DNA of 48,135 nt from Actinomycetales bacterium. Lineage in GTDB: Bacteria > Actinomycetota > Actinomycetes > S36-B12. Made by a program: the position numbers and the translations under genes. The notes beneath the pieces are model-generated. The model had not been told where the DNA came from, did not search any database, and worked only from the letters and a program-made list of their open reading frames with translations. This document shows, piece after piece, positions 34,987 to 45,060 of this stretch (position 1 is its first letter; the number at the start of each line of letters is the position of its first letter). Location: the NCBI GenBank assembly GCA_018970765.1, contig JAGWVT010000010.1, positions 1 through 48,135 of the forward strand. The letters run 5' to 3'.

Positions 34987-36342
34987 GTGACGCTGTTCGA
35001 AAACCAGGCTCCATCGTGGTCAACACCGATGGCCGACCGGCTGCGCCCCCGGGACCTACATGAGGTCCTTGGTCAGGAATCGGTACTTGCTGAGAACTCG
35101 CCGATTCGCCGTGTCTTAGCCGACGGACATTCAGCGGTTTCACTGATCCTGTGGGGTCCGCCAGGTTCAGGCAAGACAACCCTGGCACGCTTGGCCACGA
35201 GTGCCGGCAATCGTGAATTTGTGCAGTTGTCCGCGGTGACATCAGGTGTCAAGGACGTTCGCGACGCGATTGACCAGGCACGACGTCTTCGTGACCTTTA
35301 CGGTCGCCAGACCGTGTTGTTTATTGACGAGGTACATCGATTTTCGAAGAGTCAGCAGGACGCGCTGCTTCCTGCGGTAGAGCATGGCTGGGTTACGCTG
35401 ATTGCCGCAACAACCGAGAATCCAAGTTTTTCGGTGGTGGCGCCACTGTTGTCACGCAGTTTGCTCGTGCGACTGGAACCACTTGACCCGCAAGCCTTAG
35501 CAACCTTGCTCGAGCGCGCCCTCGTGGATGCGCGCGGGCTCGAAGGTCGCGTGACTCTCAGTGGCGCTGCTATGGACCATCTGGTTCGCATCAGTGCGGG
35601 TGATGCAAGAAAAGCCCTGACAGTTCTTGAGGCTGCTGCGATGGTGAGCACCGGTACGCGCGAGGAGCCGCATTGTCTAGAGCTCGCGGACATCGAGCGA
35701 GCGGTGCTCGTCGCCGCACCGCGTTACGACCGTCAAGGGGATCAGCACTACGACATCATCAGTGCGTTCATTAAGAGTGTTCGTGGCAGCGATCCCGATG
35801 CCGCGCTGCACTACCTTGCCCGGATGATCGAGGCAGGGGAGGACCCGCGTTTCATTGCACGTCGCCTGATGGTCCTTGCCAGTGAGGACATCGGAATGGC
35901 CGACCCGACCGCACTGACCGTTACCACCTCAGCAGCGCAGGCGGTGGCAATCATTGGCATGCCGGAGGCACGTCTAATTCTGGCGCAGGCAACAATCCAC
36001 GCCGCACTGGCGCCAAAGTCAAATGCAGTGCTGGTGGCCATCGATGCTGCGCAGGACGACATTCGCCGTGGCATGAGTCCACCGGTTCCACCCTGGCTGC
36101 GTGACAGTCACTACCAAGGCGCGCAGAGCCTCGGTCATGGGACTGACTACCGCTATCCCCATGACAATGCCGATGGGGTTACCGATCAGGTCTACCTGCC
36201 CGAGGGGTTGGAGTCGCGTCAGTACTTCCGCCCCTCCGGTCGAGGTCAAGAGGGTCGATGGGGCGAGATCATGACCAAGATCCGGCAACTGCGACAGGGG
36301 CCCGCGCCGAGCACAGACTCGGTGGAATCAACACCGCCGTGA
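34987..36342 (+). CDS. rarA: Replication-associated recombination AAA+ ATPase RarA (MgsA)
   Basis: Clamp-loader-like AAA+ protein of about 451 residues acting at stalled forks. Walker A is GPPGSGKT (57-64), Walker B VLFIDEVHRFSKSQQDALLP, sensor 1 AATTENPSFSV, and the C-terminal tetramerisation domain contains YDIISAFIKSVRGSDPDAALHYLARM and the DIGMADP segment. The GTG at 34987 gives MTLFENQ, like other actinobacterial RarA N termini; the open frame further up is inside the acetyltransferase gene. It is 4 nt after that gene. RarA usually lies near alaS in actinobacteria, so the importer unit seems joined to the conserved block here. Confidence 0.93.
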   Translation: MTLFENQAPSWSTPMADRLRPRDLHEVLGQESVLAENSPIRRVLADGHSAVSLILWGPPGSGKTTLARLATSAGNREFVQLSAVTSGVKDVRDAIDQARRLRDLYGRQTVLFIDEVHRFSKSQQDALLPAVEHGWVTLIAATTENPSFSVVAPLLSRSLLVRLEPLDPQALATLLERALVDARGLEGRVTLSGAAMDHLVRISAGDARKALTVLEAAAMVSTGTREEPHCLELADIERAVLVAAPRYDRQGDQHYDIISAFIKSVRGSDPDAALHYLARMIEAGEDPRFIARRLMVLASEDIGMADPTALTVTTSAAQAVAIIGMPEARLILAQATIHAALAPKSNAVLVAIDAAQDDIRRGMSPPVPPWLRDSHYQGAQSLGHGTDYRYPHDNADGVTDQVYLPEGLESRQYFRPSGRGQEGRWGEIMTKIRQLRQGPAPSTDSVESTPP

Positions 36343-36365
36343 TCCGGGGCCCAGGCGCTGCACAT

Positions 36366-36371
36366 TAGATT
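36366..36371 (+). promoter_or_regulatory. Candidate -10 for a leaderless alaS-operon transcript
   Basis: TAGATT lies 6 nt before the ATG at 36378, which has no Shine-Dalgarno. The preceding 30 nt show no -35. It is the first plausible promoter after rarA, so it would drive the small gene plus alaS-ruvX-mltG. Confidence 0.45.
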
Positions 36372-36377
36372 ACGGCT

Positions 36378-36569
36378 ATGAGTCGCTTGGTCTACTTCGC
36401 CCTAGGGGTTGTCGCGGGTGTCATCATCGCTCGACGTGGTGCGCGATGGGTGCAGGATGTTCGTGAGCAGGGAGTCGTGGAAAGCGGCCGCCGCCTTGGT
36501 ACTGCTGCCGGGCGACTGGTCGATGCTGGCCGTGCAGTTGCAGCAGGTGCCCAAGGGGGTGCACGCTGA
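36378..36569 (+). CDS. Small membrane protein upstream of alaS (DUF6167-like)
   Basis: A 63-residue protein with one N-terminal hydrophobic helix (LVYFALGVVAGVIIA), then an Arg-rich and Gly/Ala-rich amphipathic region. Function is unknown. A small protein of this kind precedes alaS in Streptomyces, where I recall the family name DUF6167. The stop codon overlaps the alaS ATG by one base, so it is translationally coupled to alaS. Codon use and position make it likely to be real despite its size. Confidence 0.78.
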   Translation: MSRLVYFALGVVAGVIIARRGARWVQDVREQGVVESGRRLGTAAGRLVDAGRAVAAGAQGGAR

Positions 36570-39241
36570 TGGACTCCGCGGAGATCCGCAGTAGGTTCCT
36601 GAAGTACTTTGCCGAGAATGGGCACCAGGTCGTGCCATCTGCCTCGCTGTTGCTCGATGACCCAACATTGCTCTTCGTCAACGCAGGCATGGTGCCGTTT
36701 AAGCCGTACTTCCTCGGTGAGGCTCCACCGCCATATCCCCGGGCGACCAGCGTGCAGAAGGTCGTCCGAACTCTGGATATCGAGGAAGTCGGTAAGACGA
36801 CACGGCATGCTTCCTTTTTCCAGATGGCCGGCAATTTCTCATTTGGCGACTACTTCAAAAATGACGCCATCCCATTCGCCTGGGAACTTCTGACTCGATC
36901 TGAGGCGGACGGCGGATACGGGTTCGATGAGTCAAAACTGTGGGTGACTGTCTACCTGGATGATGACGAAGCGGCCGAGATTTGGCATCGCAAGGTCGGT
37001 GTGCCGGTAAATCGGATTCAGCGGCGCGGACAGGCCGACAACTTCTGGTCCATGGGCGTACCTGGGCCATGCGGCCCATGTTCGGAGATCTACTACGACC
37101 GTGGCGAACAATACGGGAAGCCGGGGGGTCCCGTCGTAGACGAAGACCGTTACCTGGAGGTATGGAATCTGGTCTTCATGCAGTTTGCTCGCGGTGACGG
37201 CCCAGGCAAGGAGGGGTATCCCATCCTTGGTGAATTGCCGGCCAAGAACATCGACACTGGTATGGGCCTGGAACGCATGGCGGCGTTGCTGCAGGGCGTT
37301 GAAAACATCTACGAGATCGACACCACGCGCGGGATCCTTGACCGTGCCTGCGAACTGACTGGCACCTCATATGGGAAGCAAGAGCGCAACGATGTCGCGT
37401 TGCGCGTTGTGGCCGACCACGCGCGAACCTGTGTCTTCCTGATCGGAGATGGCGTGCTTCCGGGGAACGAGGGCCGCGGATACGTGTTGCGTCGCCTCGC
37501 TCGCCGCGTCGTACGCATGATGCGTCTGCTCGGAGCACGTGAACAGACTATGGGGGAGCTGGTTGACCAAACGATCCTGTCAATGGCTCCGCAATACCCG
37601 GAACTAAACGATGAGTCTGCACGAATCCGCCAAATTGCCGTGGCTGAGGAGGCTGCATTCCTTCAGACGCTGAAGACGGGCACGGGAATTTTCGATCAAG
37701 CCGTTCGCCGGCTACGCGATGCCGGACTTTCGCGACTACCGGGTGAAGAGGCGTTCGCTCTGCATGACACGTATGGATTCCCAATCGATGTCACACTCGA
37801 GATGGCAGCCGAGCAAGGGCTGGAAGTCGATCAAGAGGGCTTCCGGCAGCTCATGGGCCAACAGCGAGAGCGAGCAAAAGCAGATGCCCGCGATCGCAAG
37901 GTCGGACTGACGGCTACCACGGCGTACCGCGAGGTTCTGGCGTCGGGTGGGACGACGTCTTTTACCGGTTACGACGAGGTCACTAGCGAAGCAGCAGTTA
38001 TCGGCTTGCTCCAGGACGGCGTCGGTATCCCGGCCGCCTCAGTAGGCGCACATGTTGAGGTCATCCTCAACCGATCGCCGTTCTACGCGGAGTCCGGCGG
38101 CCAGCTCGCCGATCACGGGAGACTCCTGGGTCCCGACGGTGCCGTTGTGCAGGTTTACGACGTGCAGGCTCCAGTTCCCGGTTTGATCGTGCATCGAGGT
38201 GAAGTCACCTCGGGTGAAGTGACGACCGGATCATCAGTCTCCGCCTGCGTGGATGTCCAACGGCGCCGCGCCATTTCGAGAGCCCACACCGCGACTCACC
38301 TGATTCACCGCGCTTTCCGCGACCGCCTAGGTGACACGGCTACTCAGATGGGCTCTGAGAACGCCCCTGGTCGCCTTCGATTCGATTTTCCAAGCCCCAC
38401 TCCAGTGGCGAGGCCGACTCTCAGTGAAGTGGAAGCTCTGGTCAACGACGTTGTCATGGACGACCTGACTGTCCATGCCCAGATCATGAATCAGGAACAG
38501 GCCAGGGCGATGGGCGCAATGGCGCTCTTTGGAGAAAAGTACGGCGACGAGGTCCGCGTGGTCTCAGTGGGTGACTGGGCACATGAACTGTGTGGTGGCA
38601 CGCACGCGCATCGCTCAGGGCAACTTGGTGTGGTGACGTTTCTATCCGAAGGGTCGATTGGAACGGGCGTTCGGCGAGTAGAGGCATTGGTCGGATCCGA
38701 TGCCTACCAGTTCCTGGCACGTGAGCACATCCTGGTCTCACGACTCGGTGAAATGCTCAAATCCCCGGCCGAGGAGATCCCCGATCGAATTGAGCGCCTC
38801 ATTGGATCGCTGAAAGAGGCTGAACGTTCACTAGCCACCCTTCGATCAGCACAGCTGAGCGCCTCGCTGGACGAGCTTATGGGCGGCCCGACTGTCTGCG
38901 GGGATGTCTCGGTGTGGACCTTCCAGGCTCCAGCGGGCACGGACGCGAATGCCCTGCGAGATCTGGTGACTAAGGCGCGGGGGAAAGTGCCGGCGGGCGC
39001 GAACGTGATCGCGGGCGCTGCTGAACACGAGGGTCGCCTGGCCCTTGTCGTTGCTGCCAGCAAAGAAGCCGTTTCTTTGGGAGTCTCGGCGAGCAGTCTG
39101 TTGACGATTGCACTTGAACCTGGGTCTGGTCGAGGGGGCGGCAAGCCCGATCTTGCCCAGGGTGGCAGTCAACGGCCGGATGCCCTCAAGGCCGGATTCG
39201 AGGCACTGCTGACGCACCTGAGGCAAGCCGGTTCCCGCTAA
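36569..39241 (+). CDS. alaS: Alanine--tRNA ligase
   Basis: Class II synthetase of 890 residues, full length. The N-terminal catalytic part starts with EIRSRFLKYFAENGH and includes FVNAGMVPFKPYFLG. The editing domain holds the zinc ligands HTATH (about 573) and CGGTH (about 675). The C-terminal DHHA1 domain contains the Gly-rich GSGRGGGKPDLAQGG. It starts in a 1-nt overlap with the small membrane protein gene. Nine nucleotides separate it from ruvX. Confidence 0.97.
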   Translation: MDSAEIRSRFLKYFAENGHQVVPSASLLLDDPTLLFVNAGMVPFKPYFLGEAPPPYPRATSVQKVVRTLDIEEVGKTTRHASFFQMAGNFSFGDYFKNDAIPFAWELLTRSEADGGYGFDESKLWVTVYLDDDEAAEIWHRKVGVPVNRIQRRGQADNFWSMGVPGPCGPCSEIYYDRGEQYGKPGGPVVDEDRYLEVWNLVFMQFARGDGPGKEGYPILGELPAKNIDTGMGLERMAALLQGVENIYEIDTTRGILDRACELTGTSYGKQERNDVALRVVADHARTCVFLIGDGVLPGNEGRGYVLRRLARRVVRMMRLLGAREQTMGELVDQTILSMAPQYPELNDESARIRQIAVAEEAAFLQTLKTGTGIFDQAVRRLRDAGLSRLPGEEAFALHDTYGFPIDVTLEMAAEQGLEVDQEGFRQLMGQQRERAKADARDRKVGLTATTAYREVLASGGTTSFTGYDEVTSEAAVIGLLQDGVGIPAASVGAHVEVILNRSPFYAESGGQLADHGRLLGPDGAVVQVYDVQAPVPGLIVHRGEVTSGEVTTGSSVSACVDVQRRRAISRAHTATHLIHRAFRDRLGDTATQMGSENAPGRLRFDFPSPTPVARPTLSEVEALVNDVVMDDLTVHAQIMNQEQARAMGAMALFGEKYGDEVRVVSVGDWAHELCGGTHAHRSGQLGVVTFLSEGSIGTGVRRVEALVGSDAYQFLAREHILVSRLGEMLKSPAEEIPDRIERLIGSLKEAERSLATLRSAQLSASLDELMGGPTVCGDVSVWTFQAPAGTDANALRDLVTKARGKVPAGANVIAGAAEHEGRLALVVAASKEAVSLGVSASSLLTIALEPGSGRGGGKPDLAQGGSQRPDALKAGFEALLTHLRQAGSR

Positions 39242-39250
39242 GTAGATGCG

Positions 39251-39715
39251 TTGACTGATCTGACCCTTTCCAGTGGTGCGCTGATTTGCCTGGACCCCGG
39301 TGACGTTCGCATTGGAATCGCGGTGCGGAACGCGGGAACGAGCGTGGCGTTGGGTCGTCCTGCTGTCCTTGCTGGGCCGAACGCGATGGCTGCGCTACGC
39401 GAAATCAGCGAGGAACTGGACGTCGAGGCAATCATTGTCGGTCTACCACTGCACCTTCGTGGGACGAAGGGGCCGGCGGTGGAAAAGGCTTTGGACCTAG
39501 CAAGGCAGGTACGTCAGGCCTGCGATCGTCCTGTGCTCCTCGTTGATGAAAGATTGAGCTCAGTACAGGCTCAGCAGCAGCTGCGAGCAGCGGGACGCAA
39601 CGCGCGACGCACACGCGGCGAAATCGACAGCGCATCGGCCATAATCGTCCTGCAGAGTTACCTTGATGGCATCGGCGCGATTCCGCTCGAGGAGTTCGAT
39701 CTAGGCACCGTTTGA
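39251..39715 (+). CDS. ruvX: Putative Holliday junction resolvase-like protein YqgF/RuvX
   Basis: RNase H-fold protein of about 154 residues with the acidic residues expected for the family: D15 in CLDPGDVRIGIA, E in LLVDERLSSVQA, and D in EIDSASAIIVLQ. Also reported in the family to act in 16S rRNA 5'-end processing. The role here is not certain. The start is a TTG at 39251, 9 nt after alaS, with no clear ribosome-binding site. Within the alaS-ruvX-mltG-aroE block it matches Rv2554c. Confidence 0.9.
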   Translation: MTDLTLSSGALICLDPGDVRIGIAVRNAGTSVALGRPAVLAGPNAMAALREISEELDVEAIIVGLPLHLRGTKGPAVEKALDLARQVRQACDRPVLLVDERLSSVQAQQQLRAAGRNARRTRGEIDSASAIIVLQSYLDGIGAIPLEEFDLGTV

Positions 39716-39731
39716 TGGGTAGAGGAGCCAC

Positions 39732-40832
39732 GTGAGCCAGCTGCAGCACTTTCTCAACGCTGAACCGCTGCCACCGTCGCCTAATCGCCGCGCACCTGGC
39801 CGCCTGATAGCCATGCTTGCACTACTTGTCGTTGTCATTGGCGGACTCGTAGCGATTCTGCTGCTCCTACAACGGGTTGGTGAGGTGCAGGATTACCCGG
39901 GCCCAGGAACCGGTGAAACTACGGTCATCGTTGCTCGCGGGGATTCACTGCGCGAGATCGGCACGGCGCTGGTGAAGGCCGATGTCGTGCAGTCACTTGA
40001 GGCATTCCTGGATGCTGCAGCGAATGAGCCCAAGTCCCAATCCATCGGACCCGGCCGCTATACGCTGCTGCGTCAAATGTCAGGCGTTGGTGCTTTGACG
40101 CTCATGCTGGATCCGAATTCACGGGTGGAATCGCGACTGGTGCTCCCTGAGGGATTACGTTTACAGGAGACCGTTGACGTGGCAAGTAGGGCAACGGGAC
40201 TGTCCGTTGAGGACTTCAACAAAGTATTGGAAAATCCTGGCGACCTAGCCCTGCCTAAGTGGGCCGATGATCGCCCCGAGGGGTTCATGTTTCCGGCAAC
40301 CTACGACCTTGCTGGTGACGAGTCCGCGGCCGAAGTCTTGAACACCCTGATCGGTCGCTTCGACCAGGCCAGTTCCACCGTTGACTTAGTCGACCGAGCG
40401 GAGGGTGTGGGTTTGACGCCCTATGAGGTGGTGGTCGTCGCATCACTGCTCGAAGCTGAGGCCAGACCAGCGGATTTCGCCAAGGTCGCCCGTGTCATCT
40501 ACAACCGGCTTGAGCAAGGGATGCCGTTGCAGTTGGACTCCACGGTTGGCTATGCCCTTGGCGTCGATGATTTGACCCTGTCTGCCGAGCAGCTTGACGT
40601 GGATTCGCCCTTCAACACATATCGGTACCCGGGTCTGCCACCGCGTCCGATCAATTCCCCAGGAGAAGCAGCATTGGAAGCTGCGTTATCCCCAGCCAAA
40701 GGTAAGTGGCTGTACTTCGTCACCGTGAACCCTGAAACTGGGGAAACGAAGTTCGCGAAGTCATATGACCGATTCCTAGAGTTGAAGCGGCAATTCCAGG
40801 ATTATCTCGACAAACAGGGAGCCAACTCCTGA
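39732..40832 (+). CDS. mltG: Endolytic murein transglycosylase MltG (YceG-like)
   Basis: Membrane-anchored lytic transglycosylase of 366 residues that cuts nascent glycan strands and terminates peptidoglycan polymerisation. A TM helix (LIAMLALLVVVIGGLVAILL) lies at about residues 25-45, followed by a LysM-like region. The catalytic domain has SLLEAEARPADFAKVARVIY, where E241 corresponds to the catalytic glutamate of E. coli MltG, and NRLEQGMPLQLDSTVGYALG. GTG start with GAGGAG 5-6 nt upstream. Confidence 0.94.
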   Translation: MSQLQHFLNAEPLPPSPNRRAPGRLIAMLALLVVVIGGLVAILLLLQRVGEVQDYPGPGTGETTVIVARGDSLREIGTALVKADVVQSLEAFLDAAANEPKSQSIGPGRYTLLRQMSGVGALTLMLDPNSRVESRLVLPEGLRLQETVDVASRATGLSVEDFNKVLENPGDLALPKWADDRPEGFMFPATYDLAGDESAAEVLNTLIGRFDQASSTVDLVDRAEGVGLTPYEVVVVASLLEAEARPADFAKVARVIYNRLEQGMPLQLDSTVGYALGVDDLTLSAEQLDVDSPFNTYRYPGLPPRPINSPGEAALEAALSPAKGKWLYFVTVNPETGETKFAKSYDRFLELKRQFQDYLDKQGANS

Positions 40833-40840
40833 CCAGGCAA

Positions 40841-41674
40841 ATGCAGCGCCGGGCCGCCGTACTCGGTTCTCCAATCGCGCATAGCCGATCCCCGCTGCTC
40901 CATAGAGCTGCGTATGAATCTCTCGACTTGGACTGGCATTACGACGCCATCGAAGTTCGCGAGGGTGAACTAGCGTCGTTCCTGAGGGCTTGTGGGCCGG
41001 AGTGGGTTGGATTCTCCTTAACCATGCCACTGAAGGATGAGGCCTGGGCCCTCGCGGACTTGCGCGATGACGTCGCCGATCGAACCAAATGCGCCAACAC
41101 CCTGCTTCGTGACAGCGCAGGTTGGTACGCCGCCAACACTGATGTTTTTGGCCTGGTGACAGCGGTACGTGAGTTCATGCACGACGGTTCGGCACGACCG
41201 ATCAGTACCGCGGTGATCATCGGGTCAGGGGCAACCGCACGAAGCGCCAGTGCTGCGGCGGCCGAGCTCGGAGCTGAGCGGGTCATCATTCGGGCTCGAA
41301 ATGTCGAAGCAGCGCGACAAGTGGTCGACGTAGCCCATGCCTACGGGGTGCCCCAAGTCGACGTGGGGCCACTTTCGGCATTGTCGGAGGCTCTCCAGGT
41401 TGCCGATCTGTGCGTCAGCACCCTGCCCGGCTCCGCCGCTACTGAACTCGTCGAGTGCTTCAAGGAGAGATCCACGGCACGGCCACATGAGGGCGTCCTT
41501 GTGGATGTGGCTTACGACCCGTGGCCCAGCAGACTGGCTCAGGCCTGGCAGCCGGGCATAACCATCAGCGGTCTGGACATGTTGCTCTGGCAGGCGGTGG
41601 CACAGGTGGAACTGATGTCGGGGCAGCGGCCGGATATCGAAGGTATGCGGATGGCCGTTCACGAGGGGAACTAA
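40841..41674 (+). CDS. aroE: Shikimate 5-dehydrogenase
   Basis: NADPH-dependent reduction of 3-dehydroshikimate. Length is 277 residues. The substrate-binding SPIAHSRSPLLH, catalytic K65 (TMPLKDEAW) and D101 (NTDVFG) are present, as is the nucleotide-binding GSGATARSASAA loop. The ATG at 40841 is 8 nt after mltG. It is the first of five shikimate-pathway genes in the next 5 kb. Confidence 0.93.
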   Translation: MQRRAAVLGSPIAHSRSPLLHRAAYESLDLDWHYDAIEVREGELASFLRACGPEWVGFSLTMPLKDEAWALADLRDDVADRTKCANTLLRDSAGWYAANTDVFGLVTAVREFMHDGSARPISTAVIIGSGATARSASAAAAELGAERVIIRARNVEAARQVVDVAHAYGVPQVDVGPLSALSEALQVADLCVSTLPGSAATELVECFKERSTARPHEGVLVDVAYDPWPSRLAQAWQPGITISGLDMLLWQAVAQVELMSGQRPDIEGMRMAVHEGN

Positions 41675-41693
41675 CTGGAGGGAGTCGACGTTC

Positions 41694-42182
41694 ATGCACG
41701 GGGGAATTGCGTTGAACGTGGTGTCCTGGGCGGTGTTCATTGGGTTTGCACTCCCACTGGCAATCATCGATGTTCGTGAGCATCGCTTGCCAAATCGCCT
41801 GCTGGCGTTTGCAGTGCCTGCTGGTCTTGCCGTTCTCGGGATAAACGTTGGGCTGGCCGGCGATTGGTCCGCGCTCCTTCGCATCTTCACCTCGAGCGCA
41901 TTTACCTTCTTGGGGCTGCTAGCCCTAGCTCTGGTCAGTCGGGGTGCTCTAGGGATGGGGGATGTCAAGCTTGGGCTGTTCACCGGCGCCTATTTGGGCT
42001 GGTTGGGCTGGGAAGCGAGTCTGTGGGGAACGGTGCTGGGTCTTTCGCTGGCTGGCGTGTATGCAACAGCGCTGCTCATCGCTGGGCGAGCCAATCGCCG
42101 CACACCCATCCCGCTGGGTCCGTTTCTCTTAGCCGGAGTCGCGGCCCTTGGCCTGGTTCCCGTGCTACCCACTCTGGCCTGA
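41694..42182 (+). CDS. Prepilin peptidase (A24), single-domain TadV/CpaA type
   Basis: A 162-residue polytopic aspartyl protease that would process type IV or Flp prepilins. The catalytic aspartates are D26 ([11 protein letters not shown]) and D90 in the GxGD motif (GMGDVKLG). The N-terminal methyltransferase domain with its CxxC pairs is absent, as in archaeal-type and Tad peptidases. GGAGGG lies 11 nt before the ATG at 41694, rather far. No pilin or Tad genes are in the window. Its site between aroE and aroC is shared with M. tuberculosis (Rv2551c). Confidence 0.88.
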   Translation: MHGGIALNVVSWAVFIGFALPLAIIDVREHRLPNRLLAFAVPAGLAVLGINVGLAGDWSALLRIFTSSAFTFLGLLALALVSRGALGMGDVKLGLFTGAYLGWLGWEASLWGTVLGLSLAGVYATALLIAGRANRRTPIPLGPFLLAGVAALGLVPVLPTLA

Positions 42183-42220
42183 GAAAAACGGATTCCACAG
42201 GCATCTGGAAGGATGCTCCT

Positions 42221-43417
42221 ATGCTGCGCTGGCTGACCGCCGGTGAATCCCATGGGCCCGCCCTGGTGGCCATCGCGGAGGGATTCCCCGCTGGAGTTGC
42301 CGTGTGTACCGAAGACATTCAACGAGATCTTGCTCGTCGTCGGTTGGGCGCGGGACGTGGCGCACGGATGAAGTTCGAGCAGGACGCGGTTCGTATTCTG
42401 GGCGGCGTTCGCCACGGCAGCACAATGGGTGGCCCGGTTGCCATAGAAATTGCGAATAGCGAGTGGCCCAAGTGGGAAACAGTGATGGCCGCCGATCCCG
42501 TGGCCGAAAACTTGCTGGAGGGTCAAGCGCGCCATGCTCCATTGACCAGGCCTCGGCCGGGGCACGCGGACTTGGTGGGAATGCAGAAGTACGGTTTTGA
42601 CGATGCTCGGCCCATTCTGGAACGCGCAAGTGCACGTGAGACGGCGGCGCGAGTGAGTCTGGGTGCAGTTGCTCGCGCCTTTCTTGACCAGGTGGCCGGT
42701 ATTCAGGTCCTTAGTCACGTAGTGCGCATTGGACCCATCGCGTTACCTGACGGATTAATCCCTGCCGTGGATGATGGAGCTAGTGGGACTTGGTTCGACT
42801 TGATCGATGAGGATCCGGTTCGCTGCATGGACCCCGCTACCAGCCAGGCGATGCAGGATGAAATTGCCGCCGCACACCGAGACGGCGACACCCTGGGTGG
42901 CATTGTCGAAGTCGTGGCTTGGGGGCTTCCTCCCGGCCTAGGCAGTCATGTGCACGGAGACCGTCGCATCGATGCTCGCTTGGCTGGCGCACTGATGGGC
43001 ATCCAGGCAATCAAGGGCGTAGAGGTCGGTGACGGCTTTGCCCTGGCTGCCAGACGTGGGTCACAGGCGCAGGACGAAATTGTGCGGGACGGCGATCGCC
43101 TCCGTCGCACCTCTGGGCGTGCCGGAGGCACTGAAGGAGGCATGACTACAGGCGAGCTACTGCGCGTACGTGCCGCGATGAAGCCGATCTCAACGATTCC
43201 ACGTGCCCTACAAACGGTGGATGTCCGATCGGGCGAGGCTGCTACCGCCATTAATCAGCGCTCAGACGTCTGCGCCGTGCCAGCGGCCGGAATCGTGGCG
43301 GAAGCGATGGTTTTGCTTACCCTGGCAGATGCCATGCTTGAGAAGTTTGGTGGCGACAGCGTTCTCGAGATCCGTCGCAATGTTGCCGGCTACCTCGCTG
43401 AGCTGTCCGTCGGATGA
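42221..43417 (+). CDS. aroC: Chorismate synthase
   Basis: FMN-dependent enzyme of 398 residues making chorismate from EPSP. The opening [20 protein letters not shown] and the family signatures around [35 protein letters not shown] and [14 protein letters not shown] are complete. The ATG 42221 has GGAAGGA 7 nt upstream. The reading frame is open for 119 more codons upstream across the prepilin peptidase gene, but that extension is not protein-like. It supplies the substrate of the PabB encoded at the start of the window. ATGA overlap with aroK. Confidence 0.96.
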   Translation: MLRWLTAGESHGPALVAIAEGFPAGVAVCTEDIQRDLARRRLGAGRGARMKFEQDAVRILGGVRHGSTMGGPVAIEIANSEWPKWETVMAADPVAENLLEGQARHAPLTRPRPGHADLVGMQKYGFDDARPILERASARETAARVSLGAVARAFLDQVAGIQVLSHVVRIGPIALPDGLIPAVDDGASGTWFDLIDEDPVRCMDPATSQAMQDEIAAAHRDGDTLGGIVEVVAWGLPPGLGSHVHGDRRIDARLAGALMGIQAIKGVEVGDGFALAARRGSQAQDEIVRDGDRLRRTSGRAGGTEGGMTTGELLRVRAAMKPISTIPRALQTVDVRSGEAATAINQRSDVCAVPAAGIVAEAMVLLTLADAMLEKFGGDSVLEIRRNVAGYLAELSVG

Positions 43418-43932
43418 AGGTTTCGCGCGTAGCCCTCATCGGCGCACCGGGCGCCGGCAAGTCGACGGTAGGCAAGCTACTGGCGCAGCGCTTGTACTGG
43501 ACGTTCATCGACACCGACGCCCTGGTTGAAGAACACGAACAGCGCACGGTGGCAGAGATTTTCATCGAGTCGGGCGAACCGTACTTTCGGGAGCGTGAAA
43601 CCGCTGCCGTGGCGCAGGCACTAGAGACCAACAACGCAGTGATCTCCCTCGGTGGTGGAGCAGTTTTGGAGCCGCGGACCCAATCCGCACTGGCTGGCGT
43701 TCCCGTCGTCTGGCTTCAAGTGTCAGTGGATTCTGCAGTTCGCCGGGTTGGCATGCAGGCGGCACGCCCGCTGTTGCTAGGCAATGTTCGTTCCCGTTTC
43801 GTGTCACTCCTGGCCGAACGCTCCACGATCTATACATCCCTGGCCACACTGACCGTCGATACGGATAACCGTGAGGCTGACCTGGTTGCTGATCAGATAT
43901 GGGTCTGGCTGACCACACAGGGTGCCCAATGA
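43414..43932 (+). CDS. aroK: Shikimate kinase
   Basis: P-loop kinase of 172 residues. GAPGAGKST (10-18) binds [11 protein letters not shown] contacts shikimate, and GGGAVL and ARPLL follow in order. It phosphorylates shikimate at O3. It overlaps aroC and aroB by 4 nt each (ATGA), a tightly coupled trio. Confidence 0.95.
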   Translation: MKVSRVALIGAPGAGKSTVGKLLAQRLYWTFIDTDALVEEHEQRTVAEIFIESGEPYFRERETAAVAQALETNNAVISLGGGAVLEPRTQSALAGVPVVWLQVSVDSAVRRVGMQAARPLLLGNVRSRFVSLLAERSTIYTSLATLTVDTDNREADLVADQIWVWLTTQGAQ

Positions 43933-45053
43933 CCCCAAGCGCCAACGAATTCGTGGCAATTCCAGTACAGGCGGAGCATCCGTATGAGGTCCGTGTCGGG
44001 CGGGATTTACTCTCAGGAGTGCCGGACCTGGTTCCCGGAGCCACTCGGTTAGCAGTCTTCGTCGCCGAATCGCCGGTTGGTCTGCATGATCAAGTCCGAC
44101 AGTCGCTAACAGCGCCTCTGCAGGACGCCGGCCTCATCGTTCACATCGCCACTGTGCCCTCCGGTGAGTCGGCGAAGACCGCTGATGTGTTGCAGCGCTG
44201 TTGGGATCAACTGGGGTCCTGGAATTTCACGCGCAATGACGCCATCGTGGCTGTCGGCGGCGGGACAGTGACAGACGTGGCTGGATTCGTCGCAGCAACC
44301 TGGCTGCGCGGGATTCGCTACATCCAGGTCCCCACAACGTTGTTGGCAATGGTGGACGCCAGTGTCGGCGGCAAGACAGGCATCAATACCGGACACGGCA
44401 AGAACCTCGTCGGCGCCTTTTACAGCCCCGTTGGAGTGCTCTGCGACCTGAGCTTCCTACAGACCCTTCCTCTGGCCGAGCTCCAGTCAGGGTTAGCAGA
44501 AGTGGTCAAAGTCGGTCTTACATCCGACGACCGAATTCTCGACTTACTCGGCACGAACAGTACAAGCGCCGTTCAGCCGACTTCTCCCGTATTACGCGAG
44601 CTGATCGAACGAGCTATTCGCGTCAAGGCCGAGGTCGTCGGCCAAGATTTCCGTGAGACTGCATCCAGCATGGCTGCGGACGCCTTGGGTAGGGAAGTCC
44701 TCAACTACGGGCACACACTTGGCCATGCCATAGAACGCCTGGAGGATTACCAATGGCGTCACGGCGCAGCCATCGCTGTCGGCATGGTGTTTGCTGCCGA
44801 GCTAGCCCACGCCGGGGGATATCTTGACGCGGGGGCAGTTGACCTTCACCGACGCCTACTGCGGGGACTCGACCTGCCGATCAGTTACTCCGGTGGTCGC
44901 TGGCCCGAACTGCTCGAGGCCATGCAGTTGGACAAGAAGGCGCGCGGTAGCAGTTTGAGGTTCGTGGTCCTCCATGGCCTTGGCGATCCGCACCCTTGGC
45001 GCAATCCGGACCCCACGGCTTTGCAGTACGCCTATGCCGCGATTTCCAGCTGA
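43929..45053 (+). CDS. aroB: 3-Dehydroquinate synthase
   Basis: NAD- and metal-dependent cyclisation of DAHP, 374 residues. The Gly-rich NAD site VGGGTVTDVAGFVA and VPTTLLAMVDASVGGKTGIN are intact, as are metal ligands in NYGHTLGHAIE. The ATG 43929 overlaps the aroK stop; the frame is open a further 10 codons inside aroK. No 3-deoxy-7-phosphoheptulonate synthase is encoded nearby. Confidence 0.95.
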   Translation: MTPSANEFVAIPVQAEHPYEVRVGRDLLSGVPDLVPGATRLAVFVAESPVGLHDQVRQSLTAPLQDAGLIVHIATVPSGESAKTADVLQRCWDQLGSWNFTRNDAIVAVGGGTVTDVAGFVAATWLRGIRYIQVPTTLLAMVDASVGGKTGINTGHGKNLVGAFYSPVGVLCDLSFLQTLPLAELQSGLAEVVKVGLTSDDRILDLLGTNSTSAVQPTSPVLRELIERAIRVKAEVVGQDFRETASSMAADALGREVLNYGHTLGHAIERLEDYQWRHGAAIAVGMVFAAELAHAGGYLDAGAVDLHRRLLRGLDLPISYSGGRWPELLEAMQLDKKARGSSLRFVVLHGLGDPHPWRNPDPTALQYAYAAISS

Positions 45054-45060
45054 GCCGGCG

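Noticed and set aside
41864-42220. 119-codon in-frame extension of aroC upstream over the prepilin peptidase
   Set aside because: Chorismate synthase starts at [12 protein letters not shown] with a good ribosome-binding site; the extension lacks protein-like composition and lies in another frame of a real gene.
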